Source: JBECKQ01 sp040235375 (lineage in GTDB: Bacteria > Planctomycetota > Phycisphaerae > UBA1845). Taken from it: DNA of 15,293 bases. The position numbers and the translations under genes are program-made. The stretch is from positions 1 to 15,293 of the forward strand of contig JBECKQ010000309.1 of NCBI GenBank assembly GCA_040235375.1, written 5' to 3'. Shown here piece by piece: positions 14,104-15,293 of this stretch. A model generated the notes under the pieces. That model did no database searches. It had not been told where the DNA came from and saw only the letters and a program-made list of their open reading frames with translations. The stretch's first letter is position 1. Each line of letters begins with the position of its first letter.

Positions 14104-14544
14104 TCAGCGCACCTCGATCCGATGCGGTAACGCCTCCTTGCTCTTCTTCATGCGAAGCGAGAGGACGCCGTCGGAGAAGCGGGCGTCCACGTTGGACTCG
14201 TCGATCCCGGATGGCAGGGAGACGCTGCGTTGCACGCGCGTGTACCGCCGCTCGTGGAGGTGCTTCGTGCCTTTGAACTCTTCGGGCTTGCGCTCCGCGG
14301 AGATCGTGAGCACGCCTTGTTCGATGGAGACGTTGATCTGGTCTTTCTTGAATCCGGGCAGCTCCGCGTCCACAAAGACGTTCTGCTCGTCCTCGCGGAT
14401 GTCCATCGGGTATTCGCCGGCCAGCGGGCCCTCGACACCGGCCTCGTCCGCCCAGAGATTCAGCAGGCGATCGAACTCGTGCCGCATGGTGTCGATCGGA
14501 TCGGTCCAGGTCATCGCTCTTCTTCTGCGTATCGCAGGAAGCAT
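14104..14544 (-). CDS. Hsp20/alpha-crystallin small heat shock protein
   Basis: An ATP-independent holdase chaperone of 146 aa, the usual size. The N-terminal arm (1-45) includes MTWTDPIDTMRHEFDRLLNL. The alpha-crystallin domain spans about 46-138: YPMDIREDEQNVFVDAELPG, VLTISAERKPEEFKG, the basic Arg-rich stretch HERRYTRVQRSVSLP, then the signature GVLSLRMKK (126-134). The C-terminus ends HRIEVR, carrying an I-x-V motif (143-145) of the kind that drives oligomer assembly. ATG 14544 is supported by AAAGGAG 8 nt upstream. It is first in a minus-strand run with the four-span membrane and BON genes. The upstream region is unusually structured (14598-14624), and an ACTCCT complementary to the ribosome binding site lies at 14652-14657; heat control by RNA structure is possible. 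No CIRCE element or sigma-32 promoter was seen. Confidence 0.93.
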   Translation of the reverse strand: MLPAIRRRRAMTWTDPIDTMRHEFDRLLNLWADEAGVEGPLAGEYPMDIREDEQNVFVDAELPGFKKDQINVSIEQGVLTISAERKPEEFKGTKHLHERRYTRVQRSVSLPSGIDESNVDARFSDGVLSLRMKKSKEALPHRIEVR

Positions 14545-14552
14545 GATGATTA

Positions 14553-14559
14553 CTCCTTT
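14553..14559 (-). promoter_or_regulatory. Ribosome binding site of hsp20
   Basis: AAAGGAG lies 8 nt before ATG 14544. The same heptamer precedes the BON gene, hinting at uniformly strong translation starts in this run. Confidence 0.75.
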
Positions 14560-14597
14560 CGTTGTATTCGCCATTACAGTTCTGTTTTTGTCGCGCA

Positions 14598-14624
14598 CCG
14601 GTTTCTTTGGCCGCAAACAACCGG
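14598..14624 (-). other. Stem-loop upstream of hsp20
   Basis: On the minus strand CCGGTT and AACCGG (outer 6 bp) enclose TTTG-CGGC-CAAA (inner 4 bp and tetraloop) with a small internal loop. It lies about 55-80 nt upstream of the hsp20 start, directly after a run of seven T. Whether it is in the transcript depends on the unmapped promoter. Confidence 0.45.
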
Positions 14625-14642
14625 AAAAAAAGCGCGTGCGCG

Positions 14643-14691
14643 GCACCTGATAGGAGTCTTGTCCGGTCGATCTGAAGCCTGTAGCAGGTGC
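14643..14691. repeat. Inverted repeat GCACCTG/CAGGTGC
   Basis: GCACCTG (14643-14649) and CAGGTGC (14685-14691) are perfect reverse complements 35 bp apart in the region between hsp20 and the upstream Cys-rich gene. It could be an operator or a long hairpin; a 7-bp match may also be chance. Confidence 0.3.
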
Positions 14692-14743
14692 TTTCCGAAT
14701 GTGGGTTGGTACGCGGACCGTACCGGCGATCAGGGATTTTCCG

Positions 14744-14813
14744 GTGGCGCAGGCTTCCGTGCCGTGCGGTTCGCGAGGGATATGTGCCACCCCTCGCGCC
14801 AGACCGTGCCACC
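14744..14813. repeat. Palindromic repeat cluster downstream of the Cys-rich gene
   Basis: GTGGCGCAGGCTTCCGTGCC (14744-14763) is an imperfect relative of the 6722-6743 palindrome. CGCGAGGG (14772-14779) and CCCTCGCG (14791-14798) form a perfect 8-bp stem. On the minus strand 14784-14813 begins GGTGGCACGGTCT, identical over 13 bp to 8617-8629, then continues GGCGCGAGG. The cluster carries the same TGGCAC/GTGCCA words as the loci at 6.7-6.9 kb and 8.6 kb. Confidence 0.65.
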
Positions 14814-14822
14814 AGCGATGAG

Positions 14823-15293
14823 CTACAACTGCCACACGTGGACGACCGCGGCGTTGAGCTCGCTTTCGCCCAGACCGCGCTCCACGATGTACAGCCGATT
14901 GTTCGCGGCGTCGAAGGTCATGCCGCCCACGTTCCAGCAGACATTGTCGCCTTGCAGGTAGAACTCCGTCGGCCTCCACGTGGCGTAGGGCACGACGACC
15001 CAGGGGTTCTGAACGCCGCGCGCCGTGTCGCCGATCTCGTGGACGTCGTAGAAAACAACCTGCCGTTCGTAAGGCTGGCAATGGTAGCCGTGCGAGTCGC
15101 TGCACGGGTCGTGGCACTCGACCGGAGGCTCGTCGTAGCAGTTTTCGCCGAGGCCCTTGTAGCCGACGAGCACGATCGCCCGGCGCTCGCCGTTATCGAC
15201 GAAGGCGCCGCCGGTCCAGTCGTCGCACATGGTGAAGTCAGGGTAGTCGCACTCGGCGGGATCGCCGACGTTCGGCCCGCCGCAGCCCGGGAA
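14823..15293 (-). CDS. Cys-rich protein, C-terminal part (truncated by window end)
   Basis: The frame is open to the right edge, so only the C-terminal 156 residues are seen, beginning FPGCGGPNVGDPAECDYPDF. The segment has at least nine cysteines, several in CYDEPPVECHDPCSDSHGYHC, as expected for a disulfide-bonded exported protein. It then reads RQVVFYDVHEIGD and GGMTFDAANNRLYIVERGLG, and ends AAVVHVWQL. The pattern 'FYD...DVARG...P..V.PYATW...GG..FD..N..LYI.E' resembles the last blades of a beta-propeller-like surface protein, but I cannot name a family. An internal ATG at 15230 is unlikely to be the start because the coding pattern continues upstream. It is on the same strand as hsp20 but 278 bp away. 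Confidence 0.7.
   Translation of the reverse strand, partial: FPGCGGPNVGDPAECDYPDFTMCDDWTGGAFVDNGERRAIVLVGYKGLGENCYDEPPVECHDPCSDSHGYHCQPYERQVVFYDVHEIGDTARGVQNPWVVVPYATWRPTEFYLQGDNVCWNVGGMTFDAANNRLYIVERGLGESELNAAVVHVWQL

Noticed and set aside
14625..14650. Rho-independent terminator (T-run on the minus strand after GC-rich sequence)
   Set aside because: The seven-T run is not directly preceded by a stable stem; only 3-4 bp pairings are possible.

Overview
The window reads as GC-rich chromosomal DNA of a planctomycete-like bacterium, probably near the Phycisphaerae. This rests on gene content, not on a marker gene: a DUF1573 surface protein, a planctomycete-style pseudopilin with a C-terminal His...Asp-Gly motif, a membrane-anchored zinc-ribbon protein, and intergenic palindromes built on TGGCAC/GTGCCA. 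No tRNA, rRNA, CRISPR array, transposase or phage gene was found.

Left part (1-4060). A MerR-type regulator with a degenerate cobalamin-binding module (+) converges on an SDR/DUF2867 oxidoreductase (-). That oxidoreductase diverges from a DRG/OBG-like GTPase with a TGS domain (+). The 144 bp between the last two hold back-to-back -10 boxes and a 14-bp direct repeat spaced 31 bp apart. The ribosome-rescue factor ArfB (-) converges on the GTPase.

Middle-left (4059-6696, all minus). A membrane diguanylate cyclase is followed by a decayed small gene (one frameshift, one in-frame stop), then nicotinamidase pncA, then arfB. A gene-free stretch of about 560 bp (6703-7261) follows, carrying repeat palindromes and the promoter of the next unit.

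Middle (7262-12677, all plus). The order is an exported DUF1573 protein, a 65-aa single-span membrane protein, a large two-module glycosyltransferase-like protein, a 323-bp gap, a membrane-anchored zinc-ribbon protein and a pseudopilin. The theme is cell surface and secretion.

Right part (12760-15293, all minus). An Hsp20 chaperone, a four-span proline-rich membrane protein and a triple-BON protein lie head to tail and look like an envelope or protein-stress unit. Upstream of hsp20 is a structured leader, more repeat palindromes, and the C-terminal part of a Cys-rich protein that runs off the window end.

No clearly new multi-gene system is proven here. The leads most worth testing are the B12 regulator lacking its ligand residues beside the DUF2867 oxidoreductase, the TGGCAC/GTGCCA palindromes at three intergenic sites, the Hsp20-TM-BON triad with its structured leader, and the decayed gene behind the diguanylate cyclase.
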